A program made the translations under genes and the position numbers. A stretch of 64,000 nt of DNA from NCBI RefSeq assembly GCF_000172155.1, contig NZ_ABIZ01000001.1, forward strand, positions 6,481,105 to 6,545,104. The letters are read 5' to 3'. The DNA comes from Verrucomicrobium spinosum DSM 4136 = JCM 18804 (lineage in GTDB: Bacteria; Verrucomicrobiota; Verrucomicrobiia; Verrucomicrobiales; Verrucomicrobiaceae). Shown piece by piece: positions 43,339 through 52,115 of this stretch (the first letter of the stretch is position 1; each line of letters begins with the position of its first letter). The notes under the pieces were generated by a model. It was not told the origin of the DNA, ran no database searches, and worked only from the letters and a program-made list of their open reading frames with translations.

Positions 43339-44334
43339 TCAGGGACCCGTAGGGCGGGTTGCCCAGAACGCGGCTGGCGGCTTGAGATCATTGCCCTCTT
43401 CGGCAAACTTGGTGCCGATCTCCCCGAGTGGCATGGCCTTCACGACCTCCAGACCTTTTTTGATGCGATCTGGAGTGAACACCAGCCTCGTGAGATGCAG
43501 GCCCAGGAGAGGCGTGAGATCTTCTACAGGCGTTTCACCGATGTGCAGTCGCTCCAAAGACGAACCCGAGAGCGGACTGAGATCCACCACCCGGGTGAGG
43601 TGCAAGGTGAGGCTTTTCAGTGGCAGCCCTTTGAGCGGAGCAATGTTGCTCACCGGGCATCCATTCAGCCACACCATCGAGAGCGGACTTTTCCGCAGCC
43701 CGGAGATGTCAGACACAGGGCAGTCTTTGGCGTTGAAGTCCGTCAGGGGCAGCCCTTCCAGGGGCCCCAGATCCTGCACCGGTGCCCCGGTGAGATAGAG
43801 TTTGGTCAACGGCATCCCGCGCAAAGGAGACAGATCCCGCACCTTCGTGCGCTCAATGTAGAGCTCCGTGATCGGCAGCCCCTTCAGAGGAGTGAGGTCG
43901 CTCACTTGAGTGTCGCTTAGATAAACAGCCGTCAGGTGGGGGCGACCTTCCAGAAACTTCAGATTGCTCACCTTGGCCCCGTCCAGACCAACGGCAAGTG
44001 GCTCACCGCCCTCGATCCGGAACTGTCCGCCGCCCTCGTACTCAGGGTTGTGAAACTTGATCTCCTTGTTCATCAGCTCCTCAGTCCAGGCAAACTTGAG
44101 TTTGGCCGGTGCCGGAGTTGGCGTGGGGGTGGGTGCTGGCGACTCCGAAGAAGCGGTCTTCTCAGACGTGACTGGCTCCTGCTTTGGCCCACAGTGAGTC
44201 AACCCGAGGATGACCGCCAGAAGCCCGCCAGAAGAAGCCAAGGTGTGCCGATACGACATGGAGAAAGCCATGCCGCCTACCAACGCCGCCCGCAACATGA
44301 AGTTGCGCGAGGTTGTCAGCTTTCGACCGGGCAC
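43339..44334 (-). CDS. Leucine-rich-repeat protein with N-terminal anchor
   Basis: The frame opens with GTG at 44334, directly after the preceding gene's stop; ATGs at 44298 and 44259 are alternatives, the last giving a clean hydrophobic segment (SSGGLLAVILGLTHCG) that may be a weak lipobox. A Pro/Thr linker follows, then about eight repeats of 21 residues: VSDLTPLKGLPITELYIERT, LTKLYLTGAPVQDLGPLEGL, and so on. Such LRRs form curved surfaces for binding. No enzymatic domain is present. Surface or periplasmic location is inferred. Confidence 0.7.
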   Translation of the reverse strand: MPGRKLTTSRNFMLRAALVGGMAFSMSYRHTLASSGGLLAVILGLTHCGPKQEPVTSEKTASSESPAPTPTPTPAPAKLKFAWTEELMNKEIKFHNPEYEGGGQFRIEGGEPLAVGLDGAKVSNLKFLEGRPHLTAVYLSDTQVSDLTPLKGLPITELYIERTKVRDLSPLRGMPLTKLYLTGAPVQDLGPLEGLPLTDFNAKDCPVSDISGLRKSPLSMVWLNGCPVSNIAPLKGLPLKSLTLHLTRVVDLSPLSGSSLERLHIGETPVEDLTPLLGLHLTRLVFTPDRIKKGLEVVKAMPLGEIGTKFAEEGNDLKPPAAFWATRPTGP

Positions 44335-44718
44335 CTACCAGCAGTGACCACCATAGTAGCGGGGTGCGTAGTGCCGCCTGTAAACGACAGGGGGCGGGCA
44401 GTAGTCGTAAGAGTACGATGAATAGTAACGCGGCGGGGGCGGAGGAGGAGGCGGCCCATACCCATAGCCGCCGTAAGCATATTGATCCTGGGAGTTGCCG
44501 ATCAATGAACCCGCGAGAGCCCCCAAGGCACCACCGATGGCAGCCCCTTCCAATCCCCGACCACTCTGGTGACCTATGATGCCGCCAGCCGCGGCTCCGG
44601 TTATGGCTCCAGCCACCCCACCCACGCGTTCATTAGGCCCTGGGTAGTAAGACACACAGGAACTGAGGGTGAACGCAGCCGCGAGGGCTCCGACACTGCA
44701 AACGGCGGGAATCTTCAT
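44335..44718 (-). CDS. Glycine-zipper lipoprotein
   Basis: A 127-residue protein starting MKIPAVCSVGALAAAFTLSS with a lipobox at LSSC. Two glycine-zipper helices follow (GAITGAAAGGIIGHQSG and GAAIGGALGALAGSLIG), then a Tyr/Gly/Pro-rich tail with eight consecutive prolines and a Cys/Trp end. It resembles OmpA/YMGG-like outer-membrane lipoproteins. The ATG at 44718 is chosen because the upstream extension adds no signal-like sequence. Confidence 0.75.
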   Translation of the reverse strand: MKIPAVCSVGALAAAFTLSSCVSYYPGPNERVGGVAGAITGAAAGGIIGHQSGRGLEGAAIGGALGALAGSLIGNSQDQYAYGGYGYGPPPPPPPPRYYSSYSYDYCPPPVVYRRHYAPRYYGGHCW

Positions 44719-44784
44719 GGAGGTGGTCGTGATTCGACGACCACCGCCTATAAACATTCAAATAAATTTCTGCGATTCACTCCT

Positions 44785-45708
44785 CTACGCCTGCCCCTGG
44801 CGGAGGCCGAAGACCTCCACTTTGTCCGGGTGCCCCTTCACCTCATAAGCTCCACAAGGCTCGAACCATTCCTGCCCCTCCGCCCAGCCATCCAGAAACG
44901 CAGCGCTCACCAAGATGGGTTGGCGAGTCTGCCGGGTCAGGCTTTCAATACGGAAGGCAAGGTTCACCGCATCCCCCAGGGCAGTGTTGATGCCCTTGCC
45001 CATCGCTCCCAGGGCCACAGGACCCAAATGCATGCCAATGCGGCAGTCCAGCACCACGCCACGAGTCTCGCGAAGGTGTTTGCGCACCGGCGTGGTCACC
45101 GTCACCTCCACCTCGCGCAGGGCTTTTGCAGCGGCCACCGCCTTCTGGCGGATGTCAGCCTCAATTCCCGGCCAGTAGGCAAACACGCAGTCACCGATGA
45201 ACTTGTCGATCATCGCGCCATAGCGCTTCATGATGGTATTGCAGTCCGCGTACCATTCGCGCAGCAGTTCGGCCAGTTCCTCGGCACTGAGCTGGGAGCT
45301 CAGCTGGGTAAATCCTTTGAGATCGCCCACCAGCAAGGTGGCCGATGTGGTCTTCATCGGCACAGGGTTGCGGCGTAACACCTGGGTCTTGGTGCCGAGC
45401 ATGGTGGTGTCGCTGTTGGCCGAGCTCTCGCTCTGGTCAAAGAGGAACACGGCACCACCGATCTGCAACCGGTCGCCGTCACGAAGCACACGTGCCGTCG
45501 TCAGCGCCATGTCATTGACGTAGCTCCCGTTCGCGCTGCCCAGGTCCACCAGCCAGTAATGCACCCCTTCACGGCGGATGGTGGCATGTTGCCTGGACAC
45601 TCCCGCGTCGTTCAGGCGGATGGTAGCCTCCTCACTGCGTCCGATGAGGTTAAAGTCCTCCAGAGGAAAGGTATCACCGCTGGTCAAGGTTCTGAGGTAG
45701 GCTCCCAT
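44785..45708 (-). CDS. FHA domain-class III nucleotidyl cyclase
   Basis: A 307-residue cytoplasmic signalling protein. Residues 1-95 form an FHA phosphothreonine-binding domain (FNLIGRSEEATIRLNDAGVS, RQHATIRREG, DLGSANGSYVND). Residues 125-300 form a class III cyclase: metal Asp in LVGDLKGFTQLSS and FIGDCVFAYWPG, substrate and transition-state block ALGDAVNLAFRIE with the Asn and Arg expected of active cyclases. It probably makes cAMP, linked to Ser/Thr kinase signalling through the FHA part. It is divergent from the gene at 45850. Confidence 0.9.
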   Translation of the reverse strand: MGAYLRTLTSGDTFPLEDFNLIGRSEEATIRLNDAGVSRQHATIRREGVHYWLVDLGSANGSYVNDMALTTARVLRDGDRLQIGGAVFLFDQSESSANSDTTMLGTKTQVLRRNPVPMKTTSATLLVGDLKGFTQLSSQLSAEELAELLREWYADCNTIMKRYGAMIDKFIGDCVFAYWPGIEADIRQKAVAAAKALREVEVTVTTPVRKHLRETRGVVLDCRIGMHLGPVALGAMGKGINTALGDAVNLAFRIESLTRQTRQPILVSAAFLDGWAEGQEWFEPCGAYEVKGHPDKVEVFGLRQGQA

Positions 45709-45849
45709 TTGTCACCTCCTTTCAACCGAATGGACCCATGAAAGTCAACTCTTCCTTTTTTTTTCATCAGTTTGATGGCACCCCTTCCAGACACCTTCCT
45801 GCCTAAGATTTCAAGTTGGCATTTTCAGCAAGTTCTTCGAGGTTCACTC

Positions 45850-46533
45850 ATGGTTCGTAGGCAGTGGGCCCTGATGGCTTTGCTATTCATTCTGACAGCG
45901 GTCCGCATCCAGGCCCATCCCATCCCCACGCTCGTCGTGGAAGCCATTTTTCACCCGGATCGCACCTGTGAACTGAAGGTGAATCTCGATCCACGGCTCT
46001 TTCTACACGAAGTCCCCTCCACGCTGCCTCCGATACCCGGATCTTGGTGGAGAGATCAGAGTGAGGCTGATCGGGCCTTCAACCAGGATCGCGCGCGCCA
46101 GTACGTGGCCAGCACCCTCCAGTTTCTCTTCGGCACCGCTCAGACCCAACCCTCATGGACCGTTCAGGCCATCGACAGCACCCTGACCACCCCCCTCTCT
46201 CCCACCAGCGCAGAAGTACATCTCCTGGCCAGTTGTCGGGTGAAACCCAGTGCAGACGCCAGTGATTTCAAGCTTACCCTCGCCCGCGCCGCCGCTGTCC
46301 CCGTGATCCTGCTCAATTCAGAACTCGACAATCCCAAGGTCACCCCCCAATCCGTTTATCCCGGCGAGACAAGCCGGGCCTTTCCCCTGCCTCTCAAAAC
46401 GACCGCCGCCCCCGAGCCTGCCCCAATCACACCTTCAGCTCCTCAGAACGACTCCTCCACGTTGTGGCGCCTCGTGCTGACATGCGCCCTTCTCGCCGGC
46501 GTGGCAGCAGTTTTCTGGCTGACCCGGCGCTGA
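45850..46533 (+). CDS. Exported protein with C-terminal membrane anchor, unknown function
   Basis: A 227-residue protein. MVRRQWALMALLFILTAVRI is a signal peptide ending QAHP. The mature part begins AHPIPTLVVEAIFHPDRTCE, reminiscent of the N-terminal periplasmic domain seen in HupE/UreJ-like membrane proteins, and a single membrane helix (LVLTCALLAGVAAVFWLTRR) ends it. The frame is open 26 codons further upstream but those residues lack a signal. Function is unknown; it may bind a metal through the N-terminal His. Confidence 0.55.
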   Translation: MVRRQWALMALLFILTAVRIQAHPIPTLVVEAIFHPDRTCELKVNLDPRLFLHEVPSTLPPIPGSWWRDQSEADRAFNQDRARQYVASTLQFLFGTAQTQPSWTVQAIDSTLTTPLSPTSAEVHLLASCRVKPSADASDFKLTLARAAAVPVILLNSELDNPKVTPQSVYPGETSRAFPLPLKTTAAPEPAPITPSAPQNDSSTLWRLVLTCALLAGVAAVFWLTRR

Positions 46534-46550
46534 AAAAACAGGCCAGGGAC

Positions 46551-47243
46551 TCAGGGGGATTGTCCGGAGGCTTCCGCCTCAATGACCTCAGCAGACGGCT
46601 TTCCAGATTCCTGCTGGAGCCTCTCTGCCATCATCTCAGGCGTCTCAAAGCGGATCTCCTTGAGCCGCCCGTGCTCCTTGATGTAGTGCCCCATCAGCCG
46701 CCCCTCGCGATCATAGTCCCTCTCTTCGCCGTGGAAACGGCCCTCAGCATCGAGCTGCCCTTCGGACCACAGCACCCCGTTGTCGTACCAACGCAATATG
46801 GGCCCCTCTCCCACATCCTTCTCGTTCAAAGCGAATTCGTACTTCTTCTTACCGTTGCCATGGTACACCACGAGGAAGGCGGGTTTGCCTTGATCGAAGG
46901 TGCGCTCTTCCCGCAGCTTGCCTCCGCTGGTGAAGCTTACCATCATACCGTGGCGGCGACCCTTTACGTACGGAGTGCGGCGCGCCAACCGGGGGGGTGT
47001 CCGATCATAGTGGAGCTCTATCGCATCCCCGGTAAAGGGCACCTCAGCACCGGGGAGATAGGCAAGCCCATCGTCCCGGATTTCCACTTTGACTTCCTGA
47101 TACCCCGGCACCTCAGCCTCAGGGGGACGAGTACCAGCCCGGTCAGATGCCGCCCGCCCTTTCGCCTCCATCTCGCAGGAACAGAAAAAAGCGACGCTGG
47201 CAAGAAGCAAGGCCGCTTGAGCAAATGGGACTCTGGAAATCAT
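46551..47243 (-). CDS. YwqK-like repeat lipoprotein
   Basis: A 230-residue protein with signal peptide and lipobox (LLLASVAFFCSCEME). It contains MORN/YwqK-type repeats of about 22 residues: YVKGRRHGMMVSFTSGGKLR, YHGNGKKKYEFALNEKDVGE, WYDNGVLWSEGQLDAEGRFH and YDREGRLMGHYIKEHGRLKE. Such repeats are common in Bacteroidota and Verrucomicrobiota surface proteins. The family name includes antitoxin, but no toxin gene adjoins. A Glu/Ala-rich tail ends the protein. Confidence 0.75.
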   Translation of the reverse strand: MISRVPFAQAALLLASVAFFCSCEMEAKGRAASDRAGTRPPEAEVPGYQEVKVEIRDDGLAYLPGAEVPFTGDAIELHYDRTPPRLARRTPYVKGRRHGMMVSFTSGGKLREERTFDQGKPAFLVVYHGNGKKKYEFALNEKDVGEGPILRWYDNGVLWSEGQLDAEGRFHGEERDYDREGRLMGHYIKEHGRLKEIRFETPEMMAERLQQESGKPSAEVIEAEASGQSP

Positions 47244-47312
47244 GTGTAGGTATTAAAATTTCAAGTCTCCGCCCTTGGTCCTCCCGGGCATAGCTGCGGG
47301 CAGGGATTCCGC

Positions 47313-48230
47313 TTAGGCGGAGCGTTCAGTGGCTTCTGGCTCGTCTGGAGCGGTTTCCTCCTCAGCCTCCTTCATCCTGGAAGCCCCTCCGACCGCCACA
47401 TCCTCATCAGAGGCCGTGGCGTCTTCCGCCTCCTCCGCCAAGGAAGTTTCCTCAAGCCCTTCCGTCACAGGCTCCCCCTCTCCGGCGACAGCTTCATCCG
47501 CTTGGTGATTTTCCGTTGAGGGAGCTTCCTCCGTGGCTGCTGGCTCCGCTGATGCTTCCGCAGCAGACACTTCCGCTTCCGAGGGCGCGACCTCGGCCGG
47601 AGGCTGGACTTGAGCACTCGCGCCCTTGCCTGCCTTGCTCCCCTTCTTGCCCTTCTCCAAGTTTTCGACCTTGCCGTCGGGCGTGATCCGCATGCCAACG
47701 GCGGCAGCCGCTTCGGCTGCGGGACCGCCAAAGCCAAGGAGCATGGCAACTTCATCCTGCACCATGGCCAGCTCATCGAGCCTGAGTTCAGGATCCTTGA
47801 TGATGTACACTTCCCCGCTTTTGCGGTGTTCGTAAATGATCGTCTTGCCGTGCTCCGTCTCTTTGGTCTCCTTGGGAACGAGCTGCTTTTTTCTCTCAAG
47901 CATCAACGCCAGGATGTAGCGGGCGTGCTCGGTGTGCTCTTCATCCTCCTCGACAAAGCGCCTCAGCAGATCTTCTGCGCTTTCGCGTCCGGTGATTTCC
48001 ACCTTCGGCTTCATGCTCTCTGGCTTGACGTACTCAGACTTCCAGTAGGAAAAGGGCTTCCGCTCCGCGAGCTCCTCTTTCCAAGCGGACTCCGCCACGT
48101 CCCGTCTCTGGAATTCGCCTGATCCCGTATCGAAGTAGATGGCCGTATAGAACCTCTCCCCCTCTTCAAACGGGCGGTTCGTGCGGGAGCATTCGTGGGC
48201 TCGTGACTTGATGTTCCAGTTGGCTTGCAT
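47313..48230 (-). CDS. Unknown protein with acidic low-complexity tail
   Basis: A 305-residue soluble protein. The N-terminal 170 residues (SRAHECSRTNRPFEEGERFY, ESAEDLLRRFVEEDEEHTEH, YILALMLERKKQLVPKE) look folded and contain two cysteines that could bind metal. The remaining 135 residues are Glu/Ala/Pro-rich and probably disordered. No known family is recognised. It lies 8 bp after the LptF/G-type gene, so the two are probably co-transcribed. Confidence 0.7.
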   Translation of the reverse strand: MQANWNIKSRAHECSRTNRPFEEGERFYTAIYFDTGSGEFQRRDVAESAWKEELAERKPFSYWKSEYVKPESMKPKVEITGRESAEDLLRRFVEEDEEHTEHARYILALMLERKKQLVPKETKETEHGKTIIYEHRKSGEVYIIKDPELRLDELAMVQDEVAMLLGFGGPAAEAAAAVGMRITPDGKVENLEKGKKGSKAGKGASAQVQPPAEVAPSEAEVSAAEASAEPAATEEAPSTENHQADEAVAGEGEPVTEGLEETSLAEEAEDATASDEDVAVGGASRMKEAEEETAPDEPEATERSA

Positions 48231-48238
48231 CCCAAAGG

Positions 48239-49969
48239 CTAGGCTGTCTTGACGAAGATGCGTGAGCGCAGGGCCTGCCAGCCCAGGGCCAGCTTCTCAC
48301 GGAGTGTCTTGATGGAGAGTTTAGGCAGCTCCCGGTTCTGCGAACGCAACTTGAACAGGTAGATGCCGATGCTCCCCAGCAGCAAGTGCGGCAGCCAGAC
48401 GGAGATGAAGGGGGGAATGACGTTGCTCTTCCCGAGGTTCAGGAAAAGGTTGTCCATGAACATCAGCACAAAGAAAAAGATGACGGCCATGGAGAGCCCG
48501 CCCACAAGACCCCGTCGGGAAAACACGACAGAGAGAGGGGCCGCGAACAGCACCACCACCAGACACTGCCAGGGGAATGTAAACCGGTAGAAAAGGTGCG
48601 TCAGGTACGGGGCAAGCTTCCGCTGCCCATACGCGGAGTTTCCGCGGATGTAGGAGATCAAATCCGGGACCCCCAAATAGTCCGGCACCAAGGTGCCGCT
48701 GAGGAGGATCCAGGGGGTTTCCGTCCAGCCTTCAAAGTCAATACGCGGGTGCCCTCCACCGGCGTCAAAGTTCTGCATCGCCACCACCTGGCCGTTCTTG
48801 TAGGTGACTTCCACGCCGGAGTAGAACGACCAGACCTTCCGATCGGGCCACCAGAAGGCGCTCTTGGCAAACCAGCCCTTCACGAGGCGCCCCTGGTCGT
48901 CTTCCTGGCGGATTTCAATCCGGCGCATGCGGTCTCCACGCAAATCTTCCGGCACCTGGCCCACGAACCAAGTCCGTCGATCCTCCTGGTTGCGGTACAT
49001 CAGACCCATGACCAGGAAATTTTTTCCAATCCGTTCCTTCACGTTCTCCAGAAGCTTTTCCTTGTTCCCCGCAGAAACAGGAGCCCAGTGGTAGTTGGCC
49101 GCCATGCCCAGCAGAGAGGCGCAGCAGGCGATCACGTAGAAAGGCTTGAGCACATCAAACATGCTCTTGCCCGTGCCCAGCATGGAGATCAGCTCGTTCG
49201 TACGGGACATACGCCCCAGCGTGTACAAGGTGGACAGGAGCAGGGAGATGGGAGCCACCGTCACAAAGATGAACGGAATGAGCTTGATGTAGAACATCAC
49301 AATCTGCGCCCGGGAGATCTTGTTTTCCTGGAAATCCTGCATGTTGTCCAGCAGGTCCATCACGATCCAGAGCGTGCAGAACGCGATGAAACAGAACATC
49401 ACTGGCTGCAGGAACGAGCGCATGACGTACCGCTCCAGAATCTTGCTCCGGGCGTAGTACACGAGCACGATGGGCGGTGTGCACAGGAGCCCCAGAATGA
49501 GCAACAGCTGGACTGCAAAGGCAGTGACCGAAAACACCTCTCCAGAGAAGCTGGCACTGAGCGTTTCCCAGCGATCATACAGCTGGGAGACCAGCGCCCA
49601 AAGCGCAAGATAACCACAAGCGATCCAAGTAGGGATCACCATCTTGCGGGCGTCAGGGTAGGCACGCAGGATGAACGCATGGTAGGCCACCCCGCCCACC
49701 AGCACGAACAAGCGCATGTAGGACAGGATATAGAGAGTGAAATAGGCTCCCTCCGGGGGGGCCTCCCAGCCTTTCGGAAGCTCATTGATGTTGGAAGGCG
49801 TCACCGGCATGTAGTTGCGGTGATACCCGGCCATCTGGCAGACGAACATGACGATGACTGCCAGCAACAGGGCGAGCCAGCCGGCATTCGGGGAGTGCCG
49901 CAACCAGCGCCAGATGGCGTTGCAGCCGTCTAAAACGGGGGTGAGCACTTTCCGGAATTGCTTAGTCAT
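48239..49969 (-). CDS. LptF/LptG-family permease
   Basis: A 576-residue inner-membrane protein of the YjgP/YjgQ family, which extracts LPS from the inner membrane in the LptB2FGC exporter. The permease core shows YVMRSFLQPVMFCFIAFCTL, the helix-2 block VAPISLLLSTLYTLGRMSRT followed by NELISMLGTG, and a beta-jellyroll periplasmic domain (IEIRQEDDQGRLVKGWFA). About 170 extra residues with several membrane helices precede the core, making it much longer than LptF or LptG (about 360). The extension is unusual and its role is unknown. Confidence 0.85.
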   Translation of the reverse strand: MTKQFRKVLTPVLDGCNAIWRWLRHSPNAGWLALLLAVIVMFVCQMAGYHRNYMPVTPSNINELPKGWEAPPEGAYFTLYILSYMRLFVLVGGVAYHAFILRAYPDARKMVIPTWIACGYLALWALVSQLYDRWETLSASFSGEVFSVTAFAVQLLLILGLLCTPPIVLVYYARSKILERYVMRSFLQPVMFCFIAFCTLWIVMDLLDNMQDFQENKISRAQIVMFYIKLIPFIFVTVAPISLLLSTLYTLGRMSRTNELISMLGTGKSMFDVLKPFYVIACCASLLGMAANYHWAPVSAGNKEKLLENVKERIGKNFLVMGLMYRNQEDRRTWFVGQVPEDLRGDRMRRIEIRQEDDQGRLVKGWFAKSAFWWPDRKVWSFYSGVEVTYKNGQVVAMQNFDAGGGHPRIDFEGWTETPWILLSGTLVPDYLGVPDLISYIRGNSAYGQRKLAPYLTHLFYRFTFPWQCLVVVLFAAPLSVVFSRRGLVGGLSMAVIFFFVLMFMDNLFLNLGKSNVIPPFISVWLPHLLLGSIGIYLFKLRSQNRELPKLSIKTLREKLALGWQALRSRIFVKTA

Positions 49970-50083
49970 GCTTGAGGGCTGGGAGGTTTCAACACAAAGC
50001 GGCCCTCGTCAAGGAGGGGCAAACACCTGAGCACTGTCTGCACCTTGCACAGCCGCCCGCCCGGACGTATCAAAACAACCTCC

Positions 50084-52087
50084 ATGATTCACATTGCCTC
50101 CGATGCCGAAAGTGCCGCCCAACCCTCACTGGCGGAGCGCATGGGGCAGGCATTCTCGCCCGACGGCATCCTGGCGAAGTCTCCTGACTTTGAGTACCGG
50201 AAGCAGCAGCAGCGCATGGCAAAAATAGTTGGAAAAGCGCTGGAGACAACCCGTCCGGTCGTCATTGAGGCGGCCACAGGCGTCGGAAAGTCCCTCGCCT
50301 ACCTCTTGCCCTCTGTGACCTTTGCGGTGGAAAAAAAACGAAAAGCGATCATCACCACCCACACGATCAACCTCCAGGAGCAGCTCATTTACAAAGATCT
50401 GCCGATCGTGCAAAAGATCATCGGGACACCTTTCAAGTCAGAACTCCTGAAAGGACGCGGCAACTACCTCTGCCCCCAACGTCTGGATCGGGCCTTCCAA
50501 GGCACGCCGGACCTCTTCACGAGCAGCGAGCAGGCGGAGTTGAAACTCATCTGGGAATGGAGCCAGAAAACGCAAGATGGCAGCTTGAGCGATCTGGACT
50601 TCACCCCCTCTCCCAAGGTGTGGTCTCAGATTTGCAGCGAATCCTACATCTGCACCCCTCGCCGCTGCGGCCAGACGCGCTGTTTCTATCAGGCCGTCCG
50701 CAAGCGCATGGCAGAAGCAGATGTGCTGGTGATGAACCACTCCCTTTTCTTCATGCTGCTGTCTTCTACGGAAGATGTGCTGCCTGAGGACGCCAACTTC
50801 CTCTATCCCAAGGACTTCCTGATCGTGGACGAAGCCCACACGATCGAAAATGTGGCCGCCCGGGCCTTTGGCCTCCACCTGTCCGAAAGCAATATCCGCT
50901 TTGAGCTGCAGCGGCTCTTCAACCCGCGGACCAAAAAGGGCCAGTTTCCCCACCAGGGAGATTCCGTGGGGTGTCGCGCAGTGACAGAGGCTCTGGACGC
51001 CTTGGAGATGTTCTTCCGCGCCGTGGAAGGCTCCTCTCACTTCATGAACCAGCAAAGCCGGGAATTCCGCGTCCGCGAAACCGGCTTGGTGGACAACACC
51101 CTCGCCATCCCCCTGCACCGGGTCATCGAACGGACAAAAATTGCCGGAGACGCGGCAAAGAATGAAAATTCCCGGTTGGAGTTCCAGGATCTGACCCGTC
51201 GGCTGGCATCCGTGCAAGCCGGGATGACAGCCTTCCTCGATCAGAGCGAGGACGACCATGTGTACTGGGTGGAGCGGAGCAACGGGGAGAACAAGTCCGT
51301 GAGTCTGCACAGCGCCCCGATCGATGTCAGCCCCCAGCTTTCCAAGCTCTTCTTCCGTGGTGACAAGGCGTGCATCCTGACCAGCGCCACACTGGGAGTG
51401 GGCGAAGCAGAGGACCTGAGCTATTTCCGCCAGCGCGTCGGGGCCACCTCCACCGTGGCTGTCAACATCGCCAGTCCGTTCGACTTCGAGAAACAGATGC
51501 GACTCTACCTGGTGAAATCCATGCCTGCGCCAGGCACCAAGGAGCACGAGGCCGCCCTGCCCAAGTGGATTGAGCACTTCCTGGACCTCTCCCAGGGCCG
51601 AGCCTTTGTGCTCTTCACCAGCTACACGCAAATGACCCGAATCGCGGAGCAGATGGAGGAGTTCTGCGAAGATCGTGGCTGGACTCTGCTTGTTCAGGGC
51701 CGGAATCTTCCTCGTCACCAGCTTCTCGCCGAGTTTCGCAAGGACACTCACAGCATCCTCTTCGGCACGGAAAGCTTTTGGACTGGAGTGGACGTACCAG
51801 GCGAGGCCCTGAGCAACGTCATCATCACCAAACTCCCCTTCGCAGTACCAGACCACCCGCTTACGGCTGCCCGCCTGGAGCACATCGAAGAAAGTGGTGG
51901 CAACCCTTTCACTGAATACTCCGTCCCGGAGGCGATTCTCAAACTCCGCCAGGGAGTGGGCCGCCTGATCCGAACAAAAAAGGATCAGGGTATCTGCGCC
52001 ATCCTGGACAATCGCGTGCTCACCAAGCCCTACGGCCGGGCTTTCCTTAACGCCCTGCCCCCCTGTCCGGTCGAGATTCTCTCCTGA
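50084..52087 (+). CDS. dinG: DinG/XPD-like ATP-dependent DNA helicase
   Basis: A 667-residue superfamily 2 helicase. Walker A is EAATGVGKSLAYLLP; the DEAH box is LIVDEAHTIENVAARAF. Four cysteines that can hold an iron-sulfur cluster lie in NYLCPQRL and YICTPRRCGQTRCFYQ. The C-terminal motor domain has ACILTSATLGVG, SILFGTESFWTGVDVPGEAL and VGRLIRTKKDQG. It unwinds DNA 5' to 3' during repair or R-loop removal. ATG 50084 gives the family N-terminus. It is divergent from the LptF/G-like gene. Confidence 0.9.
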   Translation: MIHIASDAESAAQPSLAERMGQAFSPDGILAKSPDFEYRKQQQRMAKIVGKALETTRPVVIEAATGVGKSLAYLLPSVTFAVEKKRKAIITTHTINLQEQLIYKDLPIVQKIIGTPFKSELLKGRGNYLCPQRLDRAFQGTPDLFTSSEQAELKLIWEWSQKTQDGSLSDLDFTPSPKVWSQICSESYICTPRRCGQTRCFYQAVRKRMAEADVLVMNHSLFFMLLSSTEDVLPEDANFLYPKDFLIVDEAHTIENVAARAFGLHLSESNIRFELQRLFNPRTKKGQFPHQGDSVGCRAVTEALDALEMFFRAVEGSSHFMNQQSREFRVRETGLVDNTLAIPLHRVIERTKIAGDAAKNENSRLEFQDLTRRLASVQAGMTAFLDQSEDDHVYWVERSNGENKSVSLHSAPIDVSPQLSKLFFRGDKACILTSATLGVGEAEDLSYFRQRVGATSTVAVNIASPFDFEKQMRLYLVKSMPAPGTKEHEAALPKWIEHFLDLSQGRAFVLFTSYTQMTRIAEQMEEFCEDRGWTLLVQGRNLPRHQLLAEFRKDTHSILFGTESFWTGVDVPGEALSNVIITKLPFAVPDHPLTAARLEHIEESGGNPFTEYSVPEAILKLRQGVGRLIRTKKDQGICAILDNRVLTKPYGRAFLNALPPCPVEILS

Positions 52088-52115
52088 GCGGACAGAAAAT
52101 GCCGAACCGCAGTCG

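Noticed and set aside
44259-44334. Certain lipobox in the LRR protein
   Set aside because: LTHC lacks the small residue expected before the Cys, so lipid anchoring is not claimed.
46551-47243. Toxin-antitoxin pair based on the YwqK family name
   Set aside because: The protein is a lipoprotein with repeats, and no toxin-like gene is next to it.
48386-49933. Long open frame of 515 codons on the plus strand
   Set aside because: It is exactly antisense to the LptF/G-type permease, has His/Gln/Glu-rich composition typical of shadow frames in high-GC DNA, and no recognisable motif.
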